Assembly (NCBI GenBank): GCA_016708125.1
Contig: JADJGF010000001.1
Span: forward strand, 186,001-250,000
From: Ignavibacteriota bacterium
GTDB taxonomy: Bacteria; Bacteroidota; Ignavibacteria; Ignavibacteriales; Melioribacteraceae
DNA length: 64,000 nucleotides
Direction: 5' to 3'
Part shown: in pieces, positions 16,093 to 25,996 of the stretch
How positions within the stretch are numbered: the stretch's first letter is position 1
How the letters are laid out: every line of letters starts with the position of its first letter
Program-made: the position numbers and the translations under genes
The notes under the pieces: generated by a model
What the model saw: only the letters and a program-made list of their open reading frames with translations
Database searches by the model: none
Told to the model about the DNA's origin: nothing

Positions 16093-16914
16093 CTATACTT
16101 TCAATTCATCAATTTGATTTTTTACAATATTATTCAATGATTCAATTTTGCCTTCAATGCTATTTCTAAAATCTTTTGTATCATCTATAAATAGCAAACC
16201 ACGACTCATATTTACAATAAAATTTTTATTTTTATTTGAATAAAACGTTTTAACAACATCTTCTAAACTTCCACCTTGAGCACCAACTCCAGGCAATAAA
16301 ACCGGCATATTATTAAAATTATTTATGTTTTGAATTAATTCTTCAAGATTTGTTGCGCCAAAAACTACGCCGCAATTTTTATTAATATTCCATTCATTTA
16401 TTTTTTTAATAACTTCCTGATATAAATAATTTCCATTCTCTAATTTTAATTTTTCAAAATCTTCCGCACTTTTATTTGATGTTAATCCTAAAATAAAACT
16501 TAATTTATTTTTGTATTCCAAAAAAGGACTAACCGATTCTAATCCCATATACGGATGCAAAGTAATTGAATCGAATTTAAAATAATCAAAAATGGATTCT
16601 GCATATTTCTGCGAAGTATTTCCAATATCGCCTCTTTTTGCATCGGCAATTATAAGTACATCATCACCAATAAAATCAACGGTTTTTTCAATAATTTCAA
16701 AACCTTTTGTTCCGTATTTTTCGTAAAAAGCAAAATTGATTTTATACGCCGCAGCATAATATATTGTTGCATCAATTACAACTTTATTAAATTCCAAAAT
16801 CGAATCTAATGATTTTGCAAAATGATTTGGAATAAGTTTCAAGTCAGTATCTAAACCAACACAAATGTGCAATTGATTATTAATTTTCGATTCGAGTTTA
16901 TTTTGAGCCGTCAT
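16093..16914 (-). CDS. pyrF: Orotidine 5'-phosphate decarboxylase (type 2)
   Basis: The product is 273 aa and catalyses the last step of UMP synthesis. The type 2 signature is present: CVGLDTDLKLIP at the start, the catalytic ADAKRGDIGNTSQKYA near 90-105 (Asp-Lys-Asp charge network), LHPYMGLESVSPFL, GLTSNKS, and LLPGVGAQGG near 210 for phosphate binding. Length is normal for the subgroup. It begins 15 bp after rodA, so it is probably transcribed with the cell-shape genes; pyrG, at the head of the run, also belongs to pyrimidine synthesis. Confidence 0.95.
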   Translation of the reverse strand: MTAQNKLESKINNQLHICVGLDTDLKLIPNHFAKSLDSILEFNKVVIDATIYYAAAYKINFAFYEKYGTKGFEIIEKTVDFIGDDVLIIADAKRGDIGNTSQKYAESIFDYFKFDSITLHPYMGLESVSPFLEYKNKLSFILGLTSNKSAEDFEKLKLENGNYLYQEVIKKINEWNINKNCGVVFGATNLEELIQNINNFNNMPVLLPGVGAQGGSLEDVVKTFYSNKNKNFIVNMSRGLLFIDDTKDFRNSIEGKIESLNNIVKNQIDELKV

Positions 16915-16929
16915 AAATTTTCCGAAAAG

Positions 16930-18159
16930 TTAAATTTGTTCTCGTCTATTTTTATAAAAATTTAAAGCAATTCCAATCAATATCATATTAACAATTAATG
17001 AGCTTCCACCGAAACTTAAAAATGGTAAAGGCAAGCCAATTACCGGAGCTACGCCAATGTTCATTCCAATATTTATTGCAAAATGTGTAAACATTAAAGC
17101 TAAAATTCCAACAACAACTGTACTACCAAAAATATTTTTTGTATGTGTTGCAATGTTTACAAGTTTAAAGAATAAAACTATAAAAAGTGCAATTGTAAGA
17201 ATGCTTCCAACAAAACCAAATTCTTCACCAATTACGCAAAAAATAAAATCTGTCCATTGCTCAGGAATAAACCTTAATTGAGTTTGATTTCCATGCAAAA
17301 ATCCTTTTCCCCATATCCCGCCGGATCCAATTGCTACTTTTGTCTGCATAATATTATAGCCGGCGCCAAGCGGATCAGCTAATGGATTGATAAATGTTTC
17401 AATTCTTTTTTGCTGATGAGGTTTTAAAAAATTTATTCCATAATCCATCAAATAAGCTGCAGAAATATTCAAAACAATAATTGATGCATTTACAAAAACA
17501 TTTTTTTTGAAATAAACGAGAAGAGCAATTACTAAAATCATACAAATCAAAAATGTTGCAAGTCCGAATAATGAAGCGAAAACCACTACGACTGGAGAAA
17601 TTAATAAAAAGAACAAGAACAAATCAACACCGCTCCAAAAAACCATAATTAAAGAAATGATTACATATACAATTGCGGTTCCCATATCTGGCTGCATTAA
17701 AATAAGTGCGACCGGAATTAGTGTAATAACAGAAATAATAAATAAATCATAAAAGTTATTTGGATTTTTTCTTTTTCTAGTAAGATAATAAGCCAAAAAT
17801 AAAATTAACCCAATTTTTGCAAACTCGGATGGTTGAAATCCAATTGGACCAAAACTCACCCAACTTTTAGATCCGTAAACTGTTTTCCCAATAAAAATAA
17901 CGGCTAACAAACTCAATAAAGAAATTACATAAACCGGAGCCGCAATAAATCGATAAGTTTTATAAGGAATTAAGTATGCAACAAAAAATAAAATAAATGC
18001 AATAATTCCGGAAATTAACTGTTTATTAAAATTACCATAAGCTGTTGGATGTGTATAAGTTGCACTATAAACTGCAGCCATACCAATTGCTGTAAGCAAT
18101 GTTATTGCTGCAAAAACAACAAAATCAAATTTATCTAATATTTTATTTGATGGTTCCAA
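16930..18159 (-). CDS. rodA: Rod-shape SEDS glycosyltransferase RodA
   Basis: A 409-aa polytopic membrane protein of the SEDS family that polymerises lipid II during elongation, with PBP2 as partner. It has about ten membrane segments and family motifs GFQPSEFAKIGLILFLAYYL, LMQPDMGTA (near 160), the HQQKRIETFINP loop, PEQWTDFIFCVIGEEFGFVG and the C-terminal LPFLSFGGSSLI. Its apparent start is TTG, 2 bp after the mrdA stop. It sits in the order mreB-mreC-mreD-mrdA-rodA, the classic elongasome operon. Confidence 0.95.
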   Translation of the reverse strand: MEPSNKILDKFDFVVFAAITLLTAIGMAAVYSATYTHPTAYGNFNKQLISGIIAFILFFVAYLIPYKTYRFIAAPVYVISLLSLLAVIFIGKTVYGSKSWVSFGPIGFQPSEFAKIGLILFLAYYLTRKRKNPNNFYDLFIISVITLIPVALILMQPDMGTAIVYVIISLIMVFWSGVDLFLFFLLISPVVVVFASLFGLATFLICMILVIALLVYFKKNVFVNASIIVLNISAAYLMDYGINFLKPHQQKRIETFINPLADPLGAGYNIMQTKVAIGSGGIWGKGFLHGNQTQLRFIPEQWTDFIFCVIGEEFGFVGSILTIALFIVLFFKLVNIATHTKNIFGSTVVVGILALMFTHFAINIGMNIGVAPVIGLPLPFLSFGGSSLIVNMILIGIALNFYKNRREQI

Positions 18160-18161
18160 AA

Positions 18162-19949
18162 TTATTTTGCGCTCGAAATTGTAAAATTATTACCTTCAAT
18201 ATTTTCTAAATATGCTTTAATTACTTTTTGTGCAATTGGTGCAGCGTGCGTTCCACCAAATCCAACATTTTCAACAATTACAGCGACAGCTATTTTGGGA
18301 TTTTCATAAGGTGCAAAAGCAATAAATAATGCGTGATCTTCACCATGCGGATTTTGCGAAGTTCCGGTCTTACCGGCAATATTTATATTTGGAAGTTTTA
18401 TATGTCTTGCAGTGCCGTATCCATTTACAACTTTAAACATTCCTTCTCTAACTATATCAAAAGTTCTCTGTGAAATATTTGCTATTTTATCTTTGTACTC
18501 AATATTATAATCTATGTTTTTAATTCCTTCAATGTAACCTTGCAAAACATGCGGAGTTTTAGTTCTTCCGGAATTTGCCAGCAAAGCTGCATATTGAGCT
18601 AATTGTAATGTTGTAACGCTGAATTCACCTTGACCAATTCCTAAACTAATAAGTGTGCCTTTTGTCCATTTATTTTTTCCAAATGCTCTGTCATAATATT
18701 CAGTGTTCGGAACAATTCCTTTTGTTTCAGCACCCAAATCAAAACCGGTTTTTTCTCCAAACCCAAACATTTTCAAATATCTTGCCCATCTATCCAAACC
18801 AATATCTAAAATTAGTTTATAGAAAAAAGTATTGCACGATTTTTCTATTGCCGGAATAACGCTAATGCTTCCATGATTGCCATGGCATTTAAAAAATCTA
18901 TTACCAAATTGAAATCCGCCGCGGCAATAAACGGTTGAATTTATATCAATTAAATTTTCTTCTAATCCAATAATTGCTCCTAACATTTTATAAGTAGAAC
19001 CAGGAGGATATATTGAATTTGCGGCTCTATCAAATAATGGTTTTTTAGGATCTGAACTTAATTTATTAATTTGTTCGCGAGAAGTGAAAGCTGCAAATGA
19101 TTCTAAATCATATTCCGGTGCACTTACATAAGCTAAAATTTCTCCGGTCGATGGTTCTATTGCAACTAACGAACCGCTTAATCCTTCAAACTCAGCTTCT
19201 GCAATTTGCTGAGCTTTTTTATCAATTGTTAAAACTAAATCTTTCCCTTTTACCGGCTGAATATCATTATTTCCTTCAAGATATCTTCCGATTGTTTTAC
19301 GTCTTGAATCAACGAGAATAAATTCATATCCTTTTGAACCTCTTAATAAATTTTCATATGATCTTTCTATTCCGCTTATTCCAATAAAATCACCTAAATC
19401 ATAAAGGTTTTTTTCTTTCTCCAACTGAACTGAATTAATTTCTCGCAAATAACCAAAAATGTGCGAACCCTTTACGCCATATGAATAATCTCTCTGCATC
19501 TCTACAATAATTTCCACACCTTTTAAGTTTTCGCTATGTTCTTCAAACCAAACAACATTGTTATAATTCAAATCTCGTTTAATAATTCGTGGTAAATATT
19601 TGGAATATATTTTATTCTTTTCAAATATTTTATTTATAGTTCCTCTTTCTTCATTTATTATTGCTTCAATAGTTGAGCTATGAATTGTATCATAAACGGC
19701 TGGAGTAATTTGCAAATTATATGTTGGTTTATTGCTTACTAAAACATCTAAATTCCTATCAAAAAAAATTCCTCGCGGGGCTTGTAACGGTTTCTTTTTT
19801 ATTGAATTATTATCTGATTGAGTTGTATAAGTCGTATGTTCCAAAATTTGCATTTTTATTAATTGAAATGTAAAAGTCATTCCAACAAAGGCTATAACAA
19901 TCATAAAAATATTTTTTCTTAATCTTGAACCAAATATTTTTTCACTCAT
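18162..19949 (-). CDS. mrdA: Penicillin-binding protein 2 (transpeptidase of elongation)
   Basis: A 595-aa class B PBP. One N-terminal membrane anchor (about 13-32) is followed by the dimerisation domain with QAPRGIFFDRN. The transpeptidase domain has the active-site SxxK in PPGSTYK (Ser318), SxN in KSCNTFF (near 373) and KTG in AGKTGTSQNP (near 530). PBP2 cross-links peptidoglycan made by RodA. ATG start; it follows mreD by 1 bp and precedes rodA by 2 bp. Confidence 0.95.
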   Translation of the reverse strand: MSEKIFGSRLRKNIFMIVIAFVGMTFTFQLIKMQILEHTTYTTQSDNNSIKKKPLQAPRGIFFDRNLDVLVSNKPTYNLQITPAVYDTIHSSTIEAIINEERGTINKIFEKNKIYSKYLPRIIKRDLNYNNVVWFEEHSENLKGVEIIVEMQRDYSYGVKGSHIFGYLREINSVQLEKEKNLYDLGDFIGISGIERSYENLLRGSKGYEFILVDSRRKTIGRYLEGNNDIQPVKGKDLVLTIDKKAQQIAEAEFEGLSGSLVAIEPSTGEILAYVSAPEYDLESFAAFTSREQINKLSSDPKKPLFDRAANSIYPPGSTYKMLGAIIGLEENLIDINSTVYCRGGFQFGNRFFKCHGNHGSISVIPAIEKSCNTFFYKLILDIGLDRWARYLKMFGFGEKTGFDLGAETKGIVPNTEYYDRAFGKNKWTKGTLISLGIGQGEFSVTTLQLAQYAALLANSGRTKTPHVLQGYIEGIKNIDYNIEYKDKIANISQRTFDIVREGMFKVVNGYGTARHIKLPNINIAGKTGTSQNPHGEDHALFIAFAPYENPKIAVAVIVENVGFGGTHAAPIAQKVIKAYLENIEGNNFTISSAK

Positions 19950-19950
19950 G

Positions 19951-20415
19951 TTATTTTTTGTTTTTATTATAAATTACAAAAGGAATGCTGATTGCAGATG
20001 TATAAATTCCCGGAAGAATTCCGCTCTCAAAAACCAAATATGATGTTGTTAATTTAATTTCTGAACTTGTTAAAAGTAAATAAAAAAATGAATTTACCGA
20101 TGAAGATATAAAAACAATTAGTATAAAAAACATTGTTTTGATATTAAACTCAATTTTATTTTCATTATAAAAATACCCAGCAGCAAATCCGGCAATTGTT
20201 ATTGAAAACATTGCACTTCCTAATATTCCTCCGGAAATTATATCAAATATAAATCCATAAAATGCACCCAAAATTGTTCCAAGTAATTGACCATAACTAA
20301 GTGTATAATAAACAAGTAAAATTATTATTAAATTTGGAACTATTGAGCCGATTGCAATCATCGGAATAAAAATAAATTGTAGAATCACAATCGGGAAAAA
20401 AATTAAAATTGGCAA
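19951..20415 (-). CDS. mreD: Rod shape-determining protein MreD
   Basis: The product is 154 aa with five or six membrane segments (PIVILQFIFIPMIAIGSIVP, NLIIILLVYYTLSY, FYGFIFDIISGGILGSAMFS). The last two features, the GxxFDIxSGGxLG loop and overall size, are characteristic of MreD. It links the MreB cytoskeleton to the wall synthases. The apparent start is TTG at 20415. It lies between mreC (18 bp upstream) and mrdA, and its identification rests partly on that position. Confidence 0.88.
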   Translation of the reverse strand: MPILIFFPIVILQFIFIPMIAIGSIVPNLIIILLVYYTLSYGQLLGTILGAFYGFIFDIISGGILGSAMFSITIAGFAAGYFYNENKIEFNIKTMFFILIVFISSSVNSFFYLLLTSSEIKLTTSYLVFESGILPGIYTSAISIPFVIYNKNKK

Positions 20416-20432
20416 TATAATTTTGAAGTAAT

Positions 20433-21269
20433 TTATTTTAATACTCCAATTGTTTTTGTAATTAATGAATCAAGTTGTAAATCTTCGCTTTTTTTTAAGA
20501 TCAGAACATTTTTGATTTTACTTATATCAGCAAACGGTTTTACTTTAATGTTACTTAAAATTCCGGAAATGGTACTTTCTTTACTTGAAATAATTCCAAC
20601 TGGAATTGCGGGTGGAATAATTGTACTTAGTTCTGAAATTATTACTCTATCGCCAACATCAATATCTTCTGTAGTTGGCACATTTTTAATAAGTAAATCC
20701 TTGCCATCCCAATTTAAAATTCCATCAACATTACTTCTCTGATCTCGAACGGCAACTTTGAATAAACTATTTTCCAAAGTTCTAACCGTTGAATAATTTT
20801 GAGAAACATCCGTAATAATTCCAACCAAACCTTTATCTGTTATTACGGGCAAGCCAATTTCAATACTATCAGCGGAACCTTTTGATATAATAAAATAGCC
20901 GCTAATTTTTGAAACTAATCTGGAAACTATTTGAGCGGAAATTAATTCAAAATTTGATTTATCTTTATACTCAATCTGATTTTTTATTTCATCAAATTCG
21001 TAAGCATAATCTCTAAGTTCGTTTACTTGAAGCATTAGTTGAGCATTGTTTTTTAGCAGACTTTCAACGTACTCTGTGTCTTCAAAATAATTTCCAAAAT
21101 CCAAAATAATCTTATTGAATGATGCAAAAATTCCTAATGAAAAGAGTCTAACATTTTTAACCTTATGATTTTCATTTAAGGTTATAATAAGAAGGCTTAA
21201 AATAAGAAGTAAAATTAATACAATATATTCTTTAAAACTGTTTAAGAATGTTCTTACAAATTTTGACAT
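20433..21269 (-). CDS. mreC: Rod shape-determining protein MreC
   Basis: The product is 278 aa. One N-terminal membrane helix (about 15-32) is followed by a coiled coil (about 65-105) and the double beta-barrel MreC domain (ISAQIVSRLVSKISGYFIIS, KGLVGIITDV, IPVGIISSKES). It is periplasmic and organises the elongasome between MreB and PBP2. The ATG overlaps the mreB stop by one base (TGATG), indicating translational coupling. Confidence 0.93.
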   Translation of the reverse strand: MSKFVRTFLNSFKEYIVLILLLILSLLIITLNENHKVKNVRLFSLGIFASFNKIILDFGNYFEDTEYVESLLKNNAQLMLQVNELRDYAYEFDEIKNQIEYKDKSNFELISAQIVSRLVSKISGYFIISKGSADSIEIGLPVITDKGLVGIITDVSQNYSTVRTLENSLFKVAVRDQRSNVDGILNWDGKDLLIKNVPTTEDIDVGDRVIISELSTIIPPAIPVGIISSKESTISGILSNIKVKPFADISKIKNVLILKKSEDLQLDSLITKTIGVLK

Positions 21270-22294
21270 CAGTAACTTCTTTTACGAATAAAAACTTTGG
21301 AATACTTATTCATATTTTCAATAACTTTTCCGGCACCATTTACAACAGCCAACAAAGGATTATCTGCAATGTGAACAGGTAAATTTGTTTCCATTCTTAT
21401 TCTTTCATCTAATCCTTTTAATAATGCACCTCCACCGGTTATAATTACACCTCTATCCAAAATATCTGCAGAAAGTTCAGGCGGAGTTCTCTCTAATGAC
21501 TGCTTTACACCCTCAACAATTTGTGTAATATTTTCATTTAGAGCATCTCTTATTTCAACAGAACTAACTTCAACGGTTTTAGGAATGCCTCCAACTAAAT
21601 CTCTTCCTTTAACTTGAATTGTAATTTCCTCTTTTAATGGAACCGCAGAGCCAACTTCACATTTAATTTTTTCTCCGGTACGTTCGCCAATTAGAAGATT
21701 ATAATTTTTCTTGAAGAATTGAATTATGGCATTATTCATTTCATCACCGGCAATTCTAAGTGATTCTTCGTTTACAATTCCGTCTAACGCAATTACCGCA
21801 ATTTCCGTTGTTCCGCCGCCTATATCAAGGATCATATTTCCAACTGGTGCACTCACATCTATTCCAACTCCAATTGCTGCAGCCATTGGCTCTGCAATTA
21901 AATGAACTTCTTTTGCACCGGCATGTTCAGCACTGTCTCTTACAGCACGTTTTTCAACTTCTGTAACTCCGCTTGGAACTGCAACAACAATTCTTCTGCT
22001 CGAAAATGCACCGCGATTTACTTTCTTAATAAATTCTCTAATCATGCCTTCTGCAATTTCAAAATCTGCAATTACACCATCGCGCATTGGTCTTGAGACT
22101 CTTATTTGGCGATGTTCTCTTCCCATCATTTCTTTAGCTTTATTTCCAAGTGCAATAATTTTTTTTGTATTTCTATCAAATGCTACAATTGAAGGTTCAT
22201 TCAATACAATACCTTTTCCTTTAACATAAATTACTGTGTTTGCAGTACCAAGATCAATTGCTATATCAGTTGAAAATATATCAAAAATTCCCAT
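21269..22294 (-). CDS. mreB: Rod shape-determining actin MreB
   Basis: A 341-aa bacterial actin. Nucleotide-binding motifs are DLGTANTVIYVKGKGIV (phosphate 1), MILDIGGGTTEIAVIAL (phosphate 2) and ITGGGALLKGLDERI (adenosine). The conserved RPMRDGVIADF and VAVPSGVTEVEKRAV segments fit MreB exactly, and the length is normal (340-347). A GAGG Shine-Dalgarno stands 4 nt before the ATG. It follows purH by 8 bp and starts the mreBCD-mrdA-rodA block. Confidence 0.97.
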   Translation of the reverse strand: MGIFDIFSTDIAIDLGTANTVIYVKGKGIVLNEPSIVAFDRNTKKIIALGNKAKEMMGREHRQIRVSRPMRDGVIADFEIAEGMIREFIKKVNRGAFSSRRIVVAVPSGVTEVEKRAVRDSAEHAGAKEVHLIAEPMAAAIGVGIDVSAPVGNMILDIGGGTTEIAVIALDGIVNEESLRIAGDEMNNAIIQFFKKNYNLLIGERTGEKIKCEVGSAVPLKEEITIQVKGRDLVGGIPKTVEVSSVEIRDALNENITQIVEGVKQSLERTPPELSADILDRGVIITGGGALLKGLDERIRMETNLPVHIADNPLLAVVNGAGKVIENMNKYSKVFIRKRSY

Positions 22295-22302
22295 ATATCC
22301 TC

Positions 22303-23817
22303 TTAATGTTTAAAATTTCTAATTCCGGTAAATACCATTGAAATATTTTTTTTATTTGCTGCAGCAATTACTTCATCATCTCTAACTGAGCCGCCGGGTT
22401 GAACAATTGCTATTATTCCGCTTTCTGCAATTTCTTCTACTCCATCTGCAAAAGGAAAAAATGCATCAGAAGCTGCAACTGCATTTTGTAAATTATGTCC
22501 GTTTTGTTTTGCCTTTTCAACTGCAATTCTTGATGAATCTACTCTTGACATTTGTCCGGCTCCAACTCCAATTGCCATTTGATCTTTACAGAAAACAATT
22601 GCGTTGGATTTTGTATGTTTGCAAACAACCCACGCAAATTTTAATTCTTTTAACTGATCTTCCGAAATTTGTTTTTCAGTTACAGTTTTTAATTCATTTA
22701 TCGGAAAAATACTATTGTCCGGTTCTTGAGCAATAATTCCATTCGGGATACTTTTAAATTGCAACTTTGTATTACCACTTTCAGCAATAACTTTTATAAC
22801 TCTTCTGTTTTTCTTCTGCTTCAAAATTTCTAAAGCTCCTTCTTCAAATGACGGAGCACAAATTACTTCTGTAAATATTTCATTTAATTTTTCTGCAGTT
22901 TTAATATTTACTTCATTATTGAAAGCAACGATTCCGCCAAATGCAGAAACGGGATCGCAAGATAAAGCTTTTTTGTATGCATCAAATACATCATTTCCGG
23001 TTGCGGCTCCGCACGGATTTGTATGCTTAATAATTGCACACGAATTATTATCGAGTTCTTTCACTAAATCTACAGCCGCAATTAAATCAATTATATTATT
23101 ATAAGAAAGTTCTTTACCATGAAGCGGAATAAAATTCTCATATAAATTTCCATAAAGATAAGCTTTCTGATGTGGATTTTCTCCGTATCTTAATTCGCTA
23201 TGCAAAGGAAAACTAATTCTTAAATTTTTCTGTTCTTGTATAACTTCTCGTTCAAAAAAATCTGCAATTATTTTATCATATTGAGCTGTGTGAGAAAATG
23301 CTTCACCAGCAAGTTTGCTTTTTGTTATTTCACTAATTTCAGATTTTTCTAATTCTTCAATAAAAGGTAAATATTGGGTTGGATTTGTTAAAACAGAAAT
23401 AAATTTAAAGTTTTTTGAAGCAGCACGAATTAAACTTGGTCCGCCAATATCAATATTTTCAATTTTAGTCTGCTGATCTACATCTTGATTTACAACTTTT
23501 GCAAATGGATATAAATTAACGCAAACTATATCAATCGGATCAATCGAATTTTCACTCGCTTCAGATAAATCATTTTCGTTATCTCGTCTGTATAAAATTC
23601 CGCCAAAAATTTTTGGGTGTAAAGTTTTTAATCTTCCATGAAATATTTCCGGCGAGCCTGTGTACACTGATATTTCTATACACTCTATATTATTTTCTTT
23701 TAGAAGTTTAGATGTATTTCCGGTTGCTAAAATTTCATAATTATTTTTTATTAATGATTTCGCTAAATCAACAATGCCAGTTTTATCAGAAACACTTATT
23801 AATGCTTTCTTCTTCAA
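22303..23817 (-). CDS. purH: Bifunctional AICAR transformylase/IMP cyclohydrolase
   Basis: The product is 504 aa and catalyses the last two steps of de novo IMP synthesis. The N-terminal MGS-like cyclohydrolase domain (about 1-190) has ALISVSDKTGIVDLAKSL, the GRLKTLHPKIFGGIL loop and NLYPF. The transformylase domain contains RYGENPHQKAYLY, ELSYNNIIDLIAAVDLV, AIIKHTNPCGAA (catalytic Lys-His) and AFGGIVAFN. The C-terminus AIVQPGGSVRDDEVIAAAN is standard. The apparent start is TTG, and purN ends 2 bp upstream. Confidence 0.96.
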   Translation of the reverse strand: MKKKALISVSDKTGIVDLAKSLIKNNYEILATGNTSKLLKENNIECIEISVYTGSPEIFHGRLKTLHPKIFGGILYRRDNENDLSEASENSIDPIDIVCVNLYPFAKVVNQDVDQQTKIENIDIGGPSLIRAASKNFKFISVLTNPTQYLPFIEELEKSEISEITKSKLAGEAFSHTAQYDKIIADFFEREVIQEQKNLRISFPLHSELRYGENPHQKAYLYGNLYENFIPLHGKELSYNNIIDLIAAVDLVKELDNNSCAIIKHTNPCGAATGNDVFDAYKKALSCDPVSAFGGIVAFNNEVNIKTAEKLNEIFTEVICAPSFEEGALEILKQKKNRRVIKVIAESGNTKLQFKSIPNGIIAQEPDNSIFPINELKTVTEKQISEDQLKELKFAWVVCKHTKSNAIVFCKDQMAIGVGAGQMSRVDSSRIAVEKAKQNGHNLQNAVAASDAFFPFADGVEEIAESGIIAIVQPGGSVRDDEVIAAANKKNISMVFTGIRNFKH

Positions 23818-23819
23818 AA

Positions 23820-24443
23820 TTAATCCCGATTTATTATTACTCTATTTTCAATTAAACAAATTTTATTTTCTGCAAATTTTTGAATTACATAAGGAAGTAT
23901 TTCATGCTCAACTTTTAAAACTCTTTCAGCAATTTCTTCCGGTGATTTCACATCAGAAATATCAACAACTTTTTGATCAATAATTTTTCCATTATCATAA
24001 ATTTCATCAACAAAATGAATTGTTGCGCCACTTGCTTTTGCCGAAGATTCGAAAACTGCTTTGTGAACATTTATTCCGTACATTCCTTTTCCGCCAAAAG
24101 CCGGAAGCAAAGCCGGATGTATATTTATAATTTTATTCTTAAAAGTATTTACGAAAGTAGTTGGAATTTTTTTTAGAAATCCCGCTAAAACTATTAATTC
24201 AATTTTTTTAGCAAAAAGTATTTTTATCAATTCATCGTAAATTATATATTCGGAATTTTCCGAAATACTACTTATAACAAATTTTTCAATTCCTTCAACT
24301 TCGCAAATTTCAAATGCTTTACAATCATTTTTATCACTTATAACTGCTAAAACTTCGGCATTTAATTTTCCGCTTTTAATTTTTTGAATTATTGCAGATA
24401 AATTTGAACCTCTTCCGGAAACAAAAACAGCTAATTTTAGCAT
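23820..24443 (-). CDS. purN: Phosphoribosylglycinamide formyltransferase
   Basis: The product is 207 aa and transfers a formyl group from 10-formyl-tetrahydrofolate to GAR. The phosphate-binding VSGRGSNLSAII is at 8-19. The catalytic Asn-His-Asp are in NIHPALLPAFGGKGMYG (near 106) and the GATIHFVDEIYDNGKII segment. Length is normal. It directly precedes purH, so two consecutive folate-linked purine steps are encoded together. Confidence 0.95.
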   Translation of the reverse strand: MLKLAVFVSGRGSNLSAIIQKIKSGKLNAEVLAVISDKNDCKAFEICEVEGIEKFVISSISENSEYIIYDELIKILFAKKIELIVLAGFLKKIPTTFVNTFKNKIINIHPALLPAFGGKGMYGINVHKAVFESSAKASGATIHFVDEIYDNGKIIDQKVVDISDVKSPEEIAERVLKVEHEILPYVIQKFAENKICLIENRVIINRD

Positions 24444-24502
24444 AAATATTATTTTTTAATTAGAAGCTAATAATTTAGATAATTTCTTAGTTATTGTAAA
24501 TT

Positions 24503-25996
24503 TTATAGTTTTTTACCTTTTAAATCAATTTTTATTTTGTTTAAATATGATTTTATTTGGTTTTTTCTACTGTAATTATCAATTTCAGAAACAGCTTGAA
24601 CATATTGTTTTGCCGCAGAATATTTTTTTTCTGCCATATTAATTTTTGCCAAATTTACATAAGCCATTGGTTTTATCCAGAATGAACTTTGCAAATCATA
24701 ATTTTTTAATTGATTGGCAATTTTTTTCGCATCAGAAAATTTATTTAATTCAATAAGTGAGGAAGTTTTATAATTTAATAAAAGTGATTTAATTTCTTCC
24801 GATTCAATTGTATCAACAATTTCATTTACACTTTCAATAACTTTTTTATTATTTCCGGCTAAGTATAAATTTTCAATTTTTATTTGAAATTCCCATTCTT
24901 TATTCAAACCATTTTCCAAAAATTTAAGACTTAGTTCTTTTGCATAATTATCATCTTCAATATCTTGATTTCCATTTGATGCCAAGACTGCATATTTTCT
25001 AAATTCATTTTGGTTATCCAAAAAATGATTACAAATTGCAGCTCTTAAAGATGCAATTCCCGTATAATCAATTGTCTTTGTCGTTTGTAAAAATTGCTGA
25101 TAATATTCGAGAGCTTTTTCAAAATTATTTTGTCTAAAATAAACATCACCCAATAAAAATTTTGTAAAAGAAATTGTTTGTGAAAATTTTGGATGACCGT
25201 TTTTTAAAATTTCTTCTAAATCGATTTTTGCTTTATTCAAATTTTTGGATTTTATAAATTCAATTGCTCTTTGATATTGCAATATATTATTTTGTGGGAA
25301 TTCTTCAACTAATGGATCGAGCAATTTTATTGCACTTTTATAATCTGCTAAATATTCATCATACAATTTTGCAAGATGAAACTGCAACTCAATTTTATCT
25401 TTCTTTCCTTTGTAATATGCTTTTTTTACTAACTCAAATCCGTTATTGTCGTCAGCAGAAAGTCCCGTAAAAGTTAAAGCCCATGAAAAAAAAGACGGTA
25501 CATATGTTAGAGCATATTCAAAAATTCCAATTCCACCTTGCGCAGAATAATATGTTGAATCGATTTCAAGAACATCTTCATAAAAACCGACGGAAGTTTT
25601 TGTTGCCCAAAATGCATCTAACGAATTTGCATTAGCGGCGCTCATCATTGCTTTGTATTTGTAAATATTACCAAGCAAATATAAAATGTTGATATCGTTA
25701 TTATCATCAATAATATTATTACATTTTGAAATGACAGAATCTGCGTAATTTTCAAAAAGTTTTAAATCGCTTGAATTGCTGCTTCCTAAATAATACCATA
25801 AATAAATTTTCGATAAAATTAAAAACGCTTCAGGTCTTTCACGTTTTTTTTCTATAGCAGAATTTAATAAATCGATAGCTTTTTCAAATTCATAATTGTA
25901 GATTAATCTATCACTTCTTTCAACTAAATTATGATAATTATTAAAACTTTGTCCAAAACAAACAGTGGCAAATAAAAATAAAATTATTTTAATCAA
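24503..25996 (-). CDS. Secreted/periplasmic TPR-repeat protein
   Basis: The product is 497 aa with a short signal peptide (MIKIILFLFATVCFGQ) and helical repeats of TPR type through most of its length. The clearest are near 35-70 (FEKAIDLLNSAIEKKRERPE), 275-305 (GDVYFRQNNFEKALEYYQQF) and 440-470 (AKINMAEKKYSAAKQYVQAV). It probably acts as an adaptor, but no partner can be named. The TTG start overlaps the pyrG stop by 4 nt (TTGA), so it is translationally coupled to pyrG, and purN follows 59 bp later. Confidence 0.8.
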   Translation of the reverse strand: MIKIILFLFATVCFGQSFNNYHNLVERSDRLIYNYEFEKAIDLLNSAIEKKRERPEAFLILSKIYLWYYLGSSNSSDLKLFENYADSVISKCNNIIDDNNDINILYLLGNIYKYKAMMSAANANSLDAFWATKTSVGFYEDVLEIDSTYYSAQGGIGIFEYALTYVPSFFSWALTFTGLSADDNNGFELVKKAYYKGKKDKIELQFHLAKLYDEYLADYKSAIKLLDPLVEEFPQNNILQYQRAIEFIKSKNLNKAKIDLEEILKNGHPKFSQTISFTKFLLGDVYFRQNNFEKALEYYQQFLQTTKTIDYTGIASLRAAICNHFLDNQNEFRKYAVLASNGNQDIEDDNYAKELSLKFLENGLNKEWEFQIKIENLYLAGNNKKVIESVNEIVDTIESEEIKSLLLNYKTSSLIELNKFSDAKKIANQLKNYDLQSSFWIKPMAYVNLAKINMAEKKYSAAKQYVQAVSEIDNYSRKNQIKSYLNKIKIDLKGKKL